Source of the DNA: Nocardioides mesophilus
GTDB lineage: Bacteria; Actinomycetota; Actinomycetes; Propionibacteriales; Nocardioidaceae
DNA length: 64,000 bases
Direction: 5' to 3'
Assembly (NCBI RefSeq): GCF_014395785.1
Contig: NZ_CP060713.1
Span: 462,501 to 526,500 of the forward strand
Program-made: the position numbers and the translations under genes
Notes under the pieces: generated by a model
Told to the model about the DNA's origin: nothing
Seen by the model: only the letters and a program-made list of their open reading frames with translations
Databases searched by the model: none
Shown here: piece by piece, positions 33,869 to 43,652 of the stretch
Position numbering within the stretch: position 1 is the stretch's first letter
Layout of the letters: the number at the start of each line of letters is the position of its first letter

Positions 33869-34597
33869 TCAGCGCTCCACGTGCGCCATCGACTTCAGCC
33901 CGCGCTCGATGTGCCAGGACAGGTACGCCGCCACCAGCGACGTGGCCTCCTTGCGGTGCCGGGGCTCGCTGGTCCCGACGACCTCCCAGTCCCCCGCCAG
34001 CAGCGCCCCGAGCAGCAGCACCGTCTCCCGGGCCGGGCTGGCGGTGCCGGGCACCCGGCAGGTGCTGCACAGCATCCCGCCGGCCGCCGGGCTGAACGCG
34101 CGGTGCGGCCCCTCGAGGCCGCAGCGGGCGCAGCCGTCGAACGACGGGGCGTAGCCGGCCACGGCCAGCGACCGCAGCAGGAACGAGTCGAGCACCTGGC
34201 CGGGCGGCCGGCCGGTCTCGCACATCGCCCGGAGCGCGCCGACGAGCAGCAGGAACTGCTGCAGGGCAGGCTCCTTGTCCTCCACGACCAGCCGCTCCGC
34301 GGTCTCGAGCATCACGGTGCCGGCGGTGTAGCGCTCGTAGTCGGAGCCGACCCGGGCGCCGTAGGGGTAGAGCGTCTCGGCCTGGGTCACCACGTCGAGC
34401 GAGCGGCCCTCGGCGAGCTGGAGGTCGACATGGGTGAAGGGCTCGAGCCGGGAGCCGAACCGGGAGCTGGTCCGGCGGACCCCCTTGGCGACGGCGCGGA
34501 CCCGGCCGTTGCCGCGGGTGAGCAGGGTGACGATCCGGTCCGCCTCGCCCAGCTTCTGGGTGCGGAGCACGACTGCCTCGTCCCGGTAGAGCGCCAC
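33869..34597 (-). CDS. recO: DNA repair protein RecO
   Basis: 242-residue recombination mediator that helps load RecA on gaps with RecR. The N-terminal OB fold begins YRDEAVVLRTQKLGEADRIV. A C-terminal zinc knuckle uses CARCG and CSTC. Length is normal. The GTG at 34597 has GACAAT 6 bases upstream and no ribosome site, so it may be leaderless. In the usual actinobacterial order recO is next to uppS, and here only the MarR gene is inserted between them. Confidence 0.95.
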   Translation of the reverse strand: MALYRDEAVVLRTQKLGEADRIVTLLTRGNGRVRAVAKGVRRTSSRFGSRLEPFTHVDLQLAEGRSLDVVTQAETLYPYGARVGSDYERYTAGTVMLETAERLVVEDKEPALQQFLLLVGALRAMCETGRPPGQVLDSFLLRSLAVAGYAPSFDGCARCGLEGPHRAFSPAAGGMLCSTCRVPGTASPARETVLLLGALLAGDWEVVGTSEPRHRKEATSLVAAYLSWHIERGLKSMAHVER

Positions 34598-34634
34598 GAC
34601 CCCATTGTCCCCCGCGGGTGGCTGCGCCGGCGCC

Positions 34635-35486
34635 TCAGGACCCGGCGGCGCGCCGGGACCGCGGATCGGCCCAGCAACCGGTGACGAAGTCGACCGCCTC
34701 GTTGGTCAGCCGCTCGGGGCGCAGCCGCCACTCGAGGATGCCCCGGGCCGCCACGAACCGGGCGTTCGGCATCTCCTCGGCCAGCATCGCCGCGTCGGCG
34801 GCGGGGTGGATCGGGTCGCGCGGGTGACCGACCACCAGCGCCGGCGCCTCGATGAGCCGGCGGCGGCGACTCGGCGGCGCGAACCGGCCGAAGAAGATCC
34901 CGTGGATCGCGGCCGCCATCGGCGCCGGCTGCTGGCCCAGGGTGTCCAGGACGATGCCGCCCCAGAACGGGACCAGGCCACGCGGCACCGCCCGGGTGAG
35001 CACCCGCAGCGCGGTCACCGAGACCGGCACGAACCGGGCTGCGAACATCAGCGGCCCGAACGCGATCAGCCCGGCCTCCAGCGCGTTGTCGAGCACCGGC
35101 ATCTCCAGCAGCAGGCCGCGGACCCGCTCCGGCGCCGCGTCGGCGACCTCCAGCGCGACGTTGGAGCCCAACGACGTACCGCCGATGACTGCCTGGTCCG
35201 CGCCGAGGTGGTCCAGGAGCGCGAGGACCTGCTCGCCGAAGGCGGTCATCGAGTACTCCTTCGGGTCCAGCGGCCGGTCGGACCGGCCGTGCCCGAGCAG
35301 GTCGAGGGTGACCACGTGGAACCCTTCGGCGGCGATCGCCCGGGCCAGCGGCTGGTGCATCCGCCGCGGCATCAGCTGGCCGTGCACCAGCACGACCCAC
35401 CGGTCGCCGGCGCCGTACTCGGTGTACTCCAGGCGGTCGTGGTCGATGAAGAACTGACCGACGCGTTCCGAGACGAGAGTGGCCAC
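34635..35486 (-). CDS. Alpha/beta hydrolase
   Basis: 283-residue alpha/beta-hydrolase fold protein. The oxyanion segment is VLVHGQLM, the nucleophile elbow GGTSLGSNVAL (Ser), with an Asp in HPRDPIHP as the likely acid. The usual C-terminal catalytic His is not obvious: the final part reads ARGILEWRLRPE, where a His would be expected before the last helix. It may therefore be a divergent or inactive member. GGAAGGAG gives the GTG at 35486 an excellent ribosome site. Substrate unknown. Confidence 0.82.
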   Translation of the reverse strand: MATLVSERVGQFFIDHDRLEYTEYGAGDRWVVLVHGQLMPRRMHQPLARAIAAEGFHVVTLDLLGHGRSDRPLDPKEYSMTAFGEQVLALLDHLGADQAVIGGTSLGSNVALEVADAAPERVRGLLLEMPVLDNALEAGLIAFGPLMFAARFVPVSVTALRVLTRAVPRGLVPFWGGIVLDTLGQQPAPMAAAIHGIFFGRFAPPSRRRRLIEAPALVVGHPRDPIHPAADAAMLAEEMPNARFVAARGILEWRLRPERLTNEAVDFVTGCWADPRSRRAAGS

Positions 35487-35563
35487 GCGCGCGCTCCTTC
35501 CAAGCGGGTCCTCCGAGCGTAGACCAGCGGTTACGCGTCGGTAACCTCGCGGCGCGGTCTTGC

Positions 35564-35580
35564 CAAAGGTAATACCTTTG
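35564..35580. promoter_or_regulatory. Perfect 17-bp palindrome, candidate GntR operator
   Basis: CAAAGGTA-A-TACCTTTG, containing GGTAATACC, which fits the GT-N3-AC core of FadR-subfamily operators. It is 51-67 bases before gntP. A second inverted repeat GGTTAC-N6-GTAACC lies at 35529-35546. The FadR-type regulator encoded just beyond gntP is the natural candidate. Confidence 0.65.
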
Positions 35581-35630
35581 CCGCACAGTAGACCGGTCCC
35601 TGTAACGCCCGTCACCTCACTGGAGATCTC

Positions 35631-37154
35631 GTGGACCCGATCCAACCGGCGTACGGCACGACCACGCTGCTGCTCATCGCAGCCGTGGCCGTCGCGGTGC
35701 TGCTGTTCCTCATCATCAAGGTGCGCCTGCACGCCTTCGTCTCGCTGGTCCTGGTCAGCGTGCTGACCGCGGTCGCCGCAGGCATCCCCGTCCCGGAGAT
35801 CCCGGCAGCCCTGCTGGCCGGCTTCGGCGGCACCCTCGGCTCGGTCGCCCTGCTGGTCGGCTTCGGCGTGATGCTCGGCCGGCTGCTGGAGGTGACCGGT
35901 GGCGCCCAGGTGCTCGCCGACACCTTGATCAACCGGTTCGGTGAGCGCCGCGCGCCGCTCGCCCTCGGCGTCGCCGCGCTGTTCTTCGGCTTCCCGATCT
36001 TCTTCGACGCCGGCCTGGTCGTGTTCCTGCCGATCATCCTCACCGTGGCCCGCCGCTTCGGCGGCTCGGTGCTCTACTACGCGCTGCCGGCCGCGGGCGC
36101 CTTCGCCGCGATGCACGCCCTCGTGCCGCCGCACCCCGGCCCGGTGGCCGCCGGTGACGCGCTGAACGCCGACATCGGCACGATCCTGCTCGTCGGCCTG
36201 CCGGTCGCGATCGTCTCCTGGTACGTCGGCGTCTACCTGCTCTCCCGCGTGCTCGGAGCCCGGGTGTACGTCGAGGTGCCCGACCTGCTGTTCGGCCCGG
36301 TCAACGGCGGCGCCGACACCACCGGCACCACCGCGGCCGACCTGCCCGGCACGGCTGACGGCTCGGCCACCGGTGGCGCCGCCGTGGGCACCGCCTCCCC
36401 CGACGCCCCGCGGCCGGGCACGACCGCTCCCGGGGCCGCACCGGTGCAGACCCTGACCCGGCCCACCACCGCGCCCTCCTTCGGCGTGGTCGTGAGCCTG
36501 CTGCTGATCCCGCTGGTGCTGATCGCCGGCAACACCATCGTCACCACCCTGGTCACCTCCGGCCAGATCGACGGCGACGCCTGGTGGGTCGGCTACGTGC
36601 AGCTGGTCGGCACCACCTCGATCGCCCTGCTCATCGCCCTGCTGGCCGCGATCGCCGTGCTCGGCGGCCGCGGCCGTTCCTTCGCGGACACCGGACGGAT
36701 CCTCGACGAGGCGCTCGCGCCGATCTGCTCGATCATCCTGATCACCGGCGCCGGCGGCATGTTCGGCGGCATCCTGCGGGCGAGCGGCATCGGCGAGTCG
36801 CTGACCTCGTCGCTCTCCGGCCTGGGCCTCCCGCTGCTGCTGCAGGCCTTCGTGATCGCGACGATCCTGCGGGTGGCGCAGGGCTCGGCGACGGTCGCGC
36901 TGACCACCACCGCCGGACTCATCGCCGCGCAGGCCACCTCGGCCGGCTACGGCAACTTCCAGCTGGCCCTGCTCGTGGTCGCGATCGCCGCCGGCGCCAC
37001 CGTGCTCTCGCACGTCAACGACTCCGGGTTCTGGCTGGTCAGCCGGTTCTTCGGGATGGACGAGAAGACCACGCTGAAGACCTGGACGGTCATGGAGACC
37101 ACGCTGGGGCTCTCGGCGTTCGTGATCGCCTCGTTGCTCTGGACGGTCGCGTGA
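35631..37154 (+). CDS. gntP: Gluconate:H+ symporter (GntP family)
   Basis: 507-residue permease taking up gluconate or a related sugar acid. About 12-14 hydrophobic helices can be traced, with conserved GntP segments such as PIFFDAGLVVFLPI, HALVPPHPGPVAA and TLSHVNDSGFWLV-type residues. A Thr/Ala/Gly/Pro-rich loop of about 55 residues (about 225-280) is longer than in E. coli GntP. The GTG start has GGAG 7 bases upstream. Together with gntR and gntK downstream it forms a gluconate-use locus. Confidence 0.93.
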   Translation: MDPIQPAYGTTTLLLIAAVAVAVLLFLIIKVRLHAFVSLVLVSVLTAVAAGIPVPEIPAALLAGFGGTLGSVALLVGFGVMLGRLLEVTGGAQVLADTLINRFGERRAPLALGVAALFFGFPIFFDAGLVVFLPIILTVARRFGGSVLYYALPAAGAFAAMHALVPPHPGPVAAGDALNADIGTILLVGLPVAIVSWYVGVYLLSRVLGARVYVEVPDLLFGPVNGGADTTGTTAADLPGTADGSATGGAAVGTASPDAPRPGTTAPGAAPVQTLTRPTTAPSFGVVVSLLLIPLVLIAGNTIVTTLVTSGQIDGDAWWVGYVQLVGTTSIALLIALLAAIAVLGGRGRSFADTGRILDEALAPICSIILITGAGGMFGGILRASGIGESLTSSLSGLGLPLLLQAFVIATILRVAQGSATVALTTTAGLIAAQATSAGYGNFQLALLVVAIAAGATVLSHVNDSGFWLVSRFFGMDEKTTLKTWTVMETTLGLSAFVIASLLWTVA

Positions 37155-37166
37155 CGCAGAGCGCGC

Positions 37167-37209
37167 GGGGACGTGGCGGCCGGGCAGCTCAGCCCGCCGC
37201 CGCGTCCCC
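37167..37209. terminator. Hairpin between convergent gntP and gntR
   Basis: Interrupted stem GGGGACG...CGTCCCC enclosing GGCGG/CCGCC and CGGGC/GCCCG pairs around AGCTCA. It overlaps the last codons of gntR and probably ends gntP transcription. Confidence 0.6.
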
Positions 37210-37923
37210 CGGCTCGTCCCGGCCGGCGAGCTGCTCACGGCTCAGCTCCGCGATGCCGCTGACCACCTCGAGGCAGATCGTGGTCATCGCGGAGCGGGCC
37301 ACCTCCGCCTCACCGTGCGCCACCGCGTCCGCGACCATCGCGTGCAGCCGGCGGGCCTCCGGCTTCGGCGTCGGCGGCATCAGGTCATGATCGGTCCGGC
37401 CCCGCAGGACCTCCTCCACCACGTCGCCGAGAGCGGCGAACATCGCGTTGCCGGAGGCGCTGAGCAGCAGCCGGTGGAAGGCGACGTCGTGCTCCAGGAA
37501 CGTGCGCAGGTCTCCCGCCGCGCCGGTGGTCTCGAGCTCGCCGGCGAGCCGCACCACCTCCGCCCGGGTGGCGTCGTCGGCCCGCACCGCGGCCAGCGCG
37601 GCCGCCGCCGGCTCCACGGCGGCGCGCAGCTGCGTGAGCTCGCCGAGGTGAGCGCGCCGGGCCGGGCCGTCGAGGCGCCAGCGGATCACCGCCGGGTCGA
37701 AGGCGTCCCACTGCTCCTGCGGCAGCACGCGGATCCCGGTGCGCCGGCGGCTCTCCACCAGGCCCATCGACACCAGCACCTGCACGACCTCGCGGGCGAT
37801 CGTCCGCGACACCCCGAACTCCTCGCCGAGCCACTCCAGCGTGATCCTCGACCCCACCGGCAGGGTGCCGTCGACGATCCGGGGACCCAGCTCGGCGAGC
37901 ACGCCCCGGTACACGGTGGACAT
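37189..37923 (-). CDS. gntR: FadR-subfamily GntR regulator
   Basis: 244-residue regulator with an N-terminal winged helix (about 5-70; EWLGEEFGVSRTIAREVVQVLVSMGLVE) and an FCD ligand domain (about 85-225). The FCD metal-site residues are visible in LEHDVAFHRLLLSASGN and the later His in RRLHAMV. It is convergent with gntP and divergent from gntK, so it probably represses both in the absence of gluconate or its phosphate. The ATG at 37923 has TAGGCT 7 bases upstream and no ribosome site; a GTG at 37953 is the alternative. Confidence 0.88.
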   Translation of the reverse strand: MSTVYRGVLAELGPRIVDGTLPVGSRITLEWLGEEFGVSRTIAREVVQVLVSMGLVESRRRTGIRVLPQEQWDAFDPAVIRWRLDGPARRAHLGELTQLRAAVEPAAAALAAVRADDATRAEVVRLAGELETTGAAGDLRTFLEHDVAFHRLLLSASGNAMFAALGDVVEEVLRGRTDHDLMPPTPKPEARRLHAMVADAVAHGEAEVARSAMTTICLEVVSGIAELSREQLAGRDEPGDAAAG

Positions 37924-37967
37924 GGCGTGCAGCCTAGCCACCGGCCCCCACACCCCCAGGAGCAGCA

Positions 37968-38540
37968 GTGACCGCGACCCCCCAGGCCGAGCCGACGACG
38001 AACCCGGGAGCCCCCTCCGATCCCCGGGTGATCGTGGTCATGGGCGTCTCCGGCACCGGCAAGACCTCGGTCGGCGAACGCATAGCGGACCGGCTCGGGC
38101 TGGACTTCGTCGAGGGCGACTCGCACCACCCCCAGGTCAACATCGACAAGATGACGGCCGGCACGCCCCTCACCGACGAGGACCGGATGCCGTGGCTGCG
38201 GACGCTGGCAGCGCTCGTCGGCGAGCGGTACGCCGACGGCCGCTCGACGGTGCTCACCTGCTCGGCGTTGCGGCGCGGCTACCGGGACGTGCTGCGCACC
38301 GGCGTACCTCGCGGGAAGATGTTCTTCGTGCACCTGCACGCCCCGTTCGCGGTGCTCGAGCAGCGGATGACCCAGCGCACCAAGCACTTCATGCCGACCT
38401 CGCTGCTGCAGTCCCAGGTGGACACCCTCGAGCCGCTGGAGGCCGACGAGCCCGGTGTGGTCGTCGACGTCACGCCCGGGCTCGACGAGGTCGTCCGGGC
38501 GGCGCTGGCCGCGCTGGAGCCAGCCGAGCCCCGCGCCTGA
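37968..38540 (+). CDS. gntK: Gluconokinase
   Basis: 190-residue kinase converting gluconate to 6-phosphogluconate for the pentose phosphate pathway. The P-loop is GVSGTGKTS (26-34). Further family segments are EGDSHHPQVNIDKMTAGTPL and LTCSALRRGYRD. The GTG start has AGGAG 6 bases upstream. An N-terminal extension of about 20 disordered residues precedes the first strand. Divergent from gntR, with 44 bases between them, so both promoters are compact. Confidence 0.94.
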   Translation: MTATPQAEPTTNPGAPSDPRVIVVMGVSGTGKTSVGERIADRLGLDFVEGDSHHPQVNIDKMTAGTPLTDEDRMPWLRTLAALVGERYADGRSTVLTCSALRRGYRDVLRTGVPRGKMFFVHLHAPFAVLEQRMTQRTKHFMPTSLLQSQVDTLEPLEADEPGVVVDVTPGLDEVVRAALAALEPAEPRA

Positions 38541-38622
38541 GCCCCGGCGGTGCCGGCGCACGGGCGGCCGGCGCCCGGAAACCCGGATGCGGCCGCGTCC
38601 CCGGGCTGGGATGCTGCGCGCC

Positions 38623-39402
38623 ATGACCGCCCACCCGCCGTCCGACGTGCTGCCGGTCCTGGAGCGCTACTACGACGCCGCACCGCGTCCGTCCGCGACC
38701 ACCGAGGAGATCGGCCCGTTCACGCTGTTCCTCCGCGCGTCGACGGACGGCTGGCCCTACTACGCGCGGCCGCGCCTCGGCCTCACCGGCGAGACCACCG
38801 CGGACGACGTACGCCGGGTCCGGCAGCGGCAGCGTGAGCTCGGCGTCCCGGAGACCTTCGAGTGGGTCGAGGAGACCACGCCGTCGCTGTCGGCCGCCGC
38901 GGACGGAGCCGGACTGGCGGTGACCCGGTGCCCGCTGCTCGCGCTGCCGGCCGGGGCCGCCCCGATCACGGCCTCCACCCCGGCCGCGCGGGTGGAGCTG
39001 CTCGGCCCCGAGGACGTGGCGCTCTCGACGGTCCAGGGGGCCGTCCACGCCGGCTTCGACGGCACCGACGAGGTGTCGCCCCGGCCGGCGGAGCACCAGC
39101 GCGAGCTGATGCGCCGGGGGCTGCTCGCGGTGGCCGCGGCGTACGACGAGCACGGGGAGGTGGTGGGCGGCGGCTCCCACGGGCCCCGCGGCGACACCAC
39201 CGAGCTCACCGGCATCGCCGTGCTCCGGCGGGCCCGCCGGCAGGGCGTCGGCGCGGCGCTCACCGCCGCGCTGGTCGCGGACGCGCACGCCCGCGACGTC
39301 ACGACGGTGTTCCTCTCCGCGCAGGACGACGCCGTGGCAAGGGTGTACGAGCGGGTCGGGTTCGTCCGGGTCGGCACGGCCTGCCTCGGGGAGCCGGCAT
39401 GA
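38623..39402 (+). CDS. GNAT-family N-acetyltransferase
   Basis: 259-residue protein. The C-terminal half is a GNAT domain with the acetyl-CoA loop in RARRQGVGAAL and the late motif RVYERVGFVRVGTA. The N-terminal half (DDVRRVRQRQRELGVPETFEWVEE) resembles the extra domain of two-domain actinobacterial GNATs. The substrate is unknown. GATGCT lies 7 bases before ATG 38623; ATG 38611 in the same frame is an alternative. It overlaps the next GNAT gene by ATGA. Confidence 0.8.
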   Translation: MTAHPPSDVLPVLERYYDAAPRPSATTEEIGPFTLFLRASTDGWPYYARPRLGLTGETTADDVRRVRQRQRELGVPETFEWVEETTPSLSAAADGAGLAVTRCPLLALPAGAAPITASTPAARVELLGPEDVALSTVQGAVHAGFDGTDEVSPRPAEHQRELMRRGLLAVAAAYDEHGEVVGGGSHGPRGDTTELTGIAVLRRARRQGVGAALTAALVADAHARDVTTVFLSAQDDAVARVYERVGFVRVGTACLGEPA

Positions 39403-39893
39403 GCCCGTCGCCGGAGATTCGTGAGGCCACCGGGGAGGACTGGCCGCTGTGGCGCGAGCTGCGGCTGCGGGCGCTGGGCGAGTCCCCGGGCGCCTTCGGC
39501 TCGACCTACGAGCGCGAGCTCGCCTTCACCGAGGCCGCCTGGCGGGGCCGGCTCGACGGCGTGGCCGGCCCCGCGGTGCTGGCGACGATCGGCTCCCGGA
39601 CGGTCGGCATGGGTGCCGGCTTCAGGGACCTGCCGGGGTGGCTGCACGTGGTGGCGATGTGGACCGAGCCGGAGCTGCGCGGTGCCGGCGTGGGTACGGC
39701 GGTCCTCGCCTGGCTGGCCGACTGGGCGGACCGCAACCAGCTGCGGCTGCACCTCGACGTCGCGCAGAGCAACCCGCGGGCACGACAGGTCTACGAGCGC
39801 GCCGGCTTCGTCGCGACCGGCGAGATCCGGCCGCTGCGCGACGGCGCTGCCGAGCAGGTGGAGCGGCTGGTCCTGGCGCGGTCGCGGCGATGA
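39399..39893 (+). CDS. GNAT-family N-acetyltransferase
   Basis: 164-residue single-domain GNAT. The start IREATGEDWPLWRELRLRALGESPGAFGSTYERE is typical of a common small subgroup, the acetyl-CoA loop is ELRGAGVGTAVL and motif B is ARQVYERAGFVATGE. Its ATG overlaps the stop of the preceding GNAT gene, so the pair is one transcript and possibly one function, but no substrate can be named. Confidence 0.88.
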   Translation: MSPSPEIREATGEDWPLWRELRLRALGESPGAFGSTYERELAFTEAAWRGRLDGVAGPAVLATIGSRTVGMGAGFRDLPGWLHVVAMWTEPELRGAGVGTAVLAWLADWADRNQLRLHLDVAQSNPRARQVYERAGFVATGEIRPLRDGAAEQVERLVLARSRR

Positions 39894-39957
39894 CCTGATC
39901 TGCACAGGTCGTGCGGAGCAGGTGACGAGAAAGCGCGGCCCGGGTTAGCGTGCCGAG

Positions 39958-40341
39958 GTGAGACGCGCCCCGCACGAGAACGTCGCGACAGTGCTGGTCG
40001 CGCCGCGCGTGCTCGCCGACGTGGAGCTCGAGCTGATGGCCCTGGACCTGCGGGTGTGGCCGGTGAGCACCGCGCCGATCTGCGCCGACGGGCCGCGGAC
40101 GGCGTTCCAGATCCGGCACCGGCTGCTCCTGCAGCACCGCGGGGACTGGGCGGTGGCCGCCGACTGGACGCCGGTGTGGATCGGCTTCGGTCCCTCCTGG
40201 CGCGACGGCGCCGAGCCGCTGCCCTGGTCGGCGCACGCCGCGCTGTGGCAGGCGCTCGACGCGCACGCCGAGCACGTCCGCTTCCACCGCAGGCTCGGCG
40301 GCGTCCCCCGGCTGCCGTTGCCGCAGGGCGTCCACCCCTGA
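39958..40341 (+). CDS. Conserved hypothetical protein
   Basis: 127-residue soluble protein without signal peptide. The sequence is Trp- and His-rich toward the C-terminus (DWTPVWIGFGPSW, WSAHAALWQALDAH). No domain is recognised. The GTG at 39958 lacks a ribosome site but has TAGCGT 6 bases upstream and GTGACG 18 bases before that, giving a good promoter and a predicted leaderless start. Confidence 0.65.
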   Translation: MRRAPHENVATVLVAPRVLADVELELMALDLRVWPVSTAPICADGPRTAFQIRHRLLLQHRGDWAVAADWTPVWIGFGPSWRDGAEPLPWSAHAALWQALDAHAEHVRFHRRLGGVPRLPLPQGVHP

Positions 40342-40587
40342 CAAAGCCCCGATATCTCTCTCAGCGCGCATACATGAATTCGGCGTCATTCCGGTACGAC
40401 ACGGTCAAACTCGGGACCGGAATTGATTAGCCGGTTTGCCCGGCGGGTACCGACCGTTCCGTAGGCAGCGGGCCGTCCCCGAGACCCCCGGGAGGGCCCG
40501 TCGCCGGACCGCAGGAGGCACGGGCTCATCTGCACGGACTCCCGTCGGTCGCTTGTCCGTCGAGAGCCGGAAAGAAGGACTGAGGAC
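40342..40587. other. 246-base intergenic region, relatively AT-rich
   Basis: No gene is supported here. The first 90 bases (GATATCTCTC, CATACATGAATTC, GAATTGATTAG) are markedly richer in A and T than the surroundings, which suggests a strong promoter or a protein-binding region for the next gene. No clear palindrome was found. Confidence 0.5.
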
Positions 40588-41118
40588 GTGGCCAGGACTG
40601 TGGTGGTGCTCTGTGACGTGCACCTGGAGCAAGGGCGTCGGGTGAAGGCAGAGGAGCTGCCGCCGGTCGCCATCGAGGACAAGGGTCCGCGCGTGCTGGC
40701 GCTGTGCGCCGCCTGCCGGCGGGACTATTACGACCCGTTCAAGCAGCTCGTCGAGGACCTCGCGCAGGAGCTTCCCGAGCAGGACGCTCCGCTGAGCGGG
40801 CCAGGAGACGAGCAGGAAGGCGAGTCGGGCGACGAGCAGGAAGGCGAGTCGGGCGACGAGACCGAACAGCAGGAGCCCGAGGAGGACGAGCCCCAGCGCG
40901 AGGACCCCGAGCGAGTCATCGCCGAGTCTCCCGCGATGCAGGTGGTGCCGGACGAGCCGGACACGGCCCGCTGGGACTGCCCGATGGACGACTGCGACAA
41001 GTCCTACTCGGCCTCCGGTGAGAACCGGGCCGAGGACCTGAAGCGGCTGGGCAACCTGCACCTGTCCACGGGGCACCACCTCGACAAGGCGGCCCGGCAG
41101 GAGCTGCTCTCGGCCTGA
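40588..41118 (+). CDS. Acidic protein with C-terminal zinc-finger-like motif
   Basis: 176-residue protein in three parts. Residues 1-65 form a small domain with a CAAC pair (VVVLCDVHLEQG, ALCAACRRDYYDP). The middle (about 70-115) is a highly acidic linker containing an exact 24-base duplication (40807-40854) that encodes two GDEQEGES units. The C-terminal part has WDCPMDDC followed by LSTGHH, a C2H2-like zinc finger. The family is not recognised; N-terminal similarity to nucleoid proteins such as Lsr2 is weak. It is convergent with the HU gene. GTG start with AAGGA upstream. Confidence 0.7.
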   Translation: MARTVVVLCDVHLEQGRRVKAEELPPVAIEDKGPRVLALCAACRRDYYDPFKQLVEDLAQELPEQDAPLSGPGDEQEGESGDEQEGESGDETEQQEPEEDEPQREDPERVIAESPAMQVVPDEPDTARWDCPMDDCDKSYSASGENRAEDLKRLGNLHLSTGHHLDKAARQELLSA

Positions 41119-41153
41119 GTGCCTCGGACGGAGAGCAGCACCGGGCCGGGGCC

Positions 41154-41192
41154 CGAGGATGCGCACGGTCCCCGCGGGGGTGCGCATCCTCG
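41154..41192. terminator. Bidirectional terminator
   Basis: Perfect 13-bp stem CGAGGATGCGCAC/GTGCGCATCCTCG with a 13-base loop that can itself pair (CCCCGCGGGG). Located between the convergent zinc-finger-like gene and the HU gene. Confidence 0.85.
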
Positions 41193-41206
41193 GCAGCAAC
41201 CGAGGC

Positions 41207-41482
41207 TCAGCCGGCGACGCGCTTCTTGAACGCCGTGCCTGCCTTGAAGCCCGGAACCGACGTCGCGGCGATGTCGATCGACTCACCGGTCTGCGGGTTG
41301 CGGCCGGTGCGAGCACTGCGCTCGCGCTTCTCGAACGTGCCGAAGTCCGGGACCGTGACCTTGTCGCCGTTGGCGACCGACTCGGTGATGGCCTCCACGA
41401 GCGCCGAGAGCGCGCGCTCTGCGTCGGCGTTGCTCAGGCTGGACTTGTCGGCGATCTTCTCCACGAGGTCGCGCTTGTTCAT
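41207..41482 (-). CDS. hup: HU-family DNA-binding protein
   Basis: 91-residue nucleoid-associated protein of the HU type. The fold is complete: helix pair MNKRDLVEKIADKSSLSNADAERALSAL, the VPDFGTFEKRERSARTGRNPQTGE strand and arm, and a short C-terminal helix. It has no Lys/Ala-rich tail of the kind seen in mycobacterial HupB, so it is the short form. AAGGAGAGAT precedes the ATG. It compacts DNA and bends it without strong sequence preference. Confidence 0.95.
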   Translation of the reverse strand: MNKRDLVEKIADKSSLSNADAERALSALVEAITESVANGDKVTVPDFGTFEKRERSARTGRNPQTGESIDIAATSVPGFKAGTAFKKRVAG

Positions 41483-41631
41483 ATCTCTCCTTGAGGTGAG
41501 GCAACGTTCTGGCTGTGCCGCCGGACGGACGTGTCCGGTGGCCGCTGCGGCAGCCTAGACGACGCGGTGCCGCAATCGTGCCCGCCGGAGTGCCCGGAAC
41601 CCGAGGTATCAGTCCGCGGAACCACCGTCGG

Positions 41632-41651
41632 GCCGGGCCGGGCGGCCCGGC
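41632..41651 (-). terminator. Terminator hairpin after leuA
   Basis: 8-bp GCCGGGCC/GGCCCGGC stem with a 4-base loop, starting two bases after the leuA stop codon on the minus strand. No T run follows. Confidence 0.7.
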
Positions 41652-41652
41652 G

Positions 41653-43512
<1,860 letters not shown>

Positions 43513-43524
<12 letters not shown>

Positions 43525-43557
43525 ACGGCACCCAAGGAGGAGGCTGCGCGCGCTCAT
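43513..43557 (-). CDS. leuL: leuA leader peptide (MSARSLLLGCRSEV)
   Basis: Fourteen-codon open frame beginning ATG at 43557, with three consecutive Leu codons (CTC CTC CTT). TATGCT lies 9 bases upstream, so transcription would start only a few bases before the ATG. Ribosome stalling at the Leu codons under leucine shortage would alter the downstream pairing. Position and codons support a leucine attenuator. The exact peptide sequence is short and cannot be confirmed by homology here. Confidence 0.7.
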
Positions 43558-43652
43558 GACCGTCCCAGCATAGGCCAGCGGGTCGGACGGGGCGATCCCG
43601 CTTCCGCGAAATGGACGTGAACCGGCGCGTGCGTCGATGACAGGATGCCGCC

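Noticed and set aside
34635-37238. Extension of the alpha/beta hydrolase frame to 867 codons
   Set aside because: The extra part is antisense to gntP and low in complexity. A GTG with a strong GGAAGGAG site at 35486 gives a normal 283-residue hydrolase.
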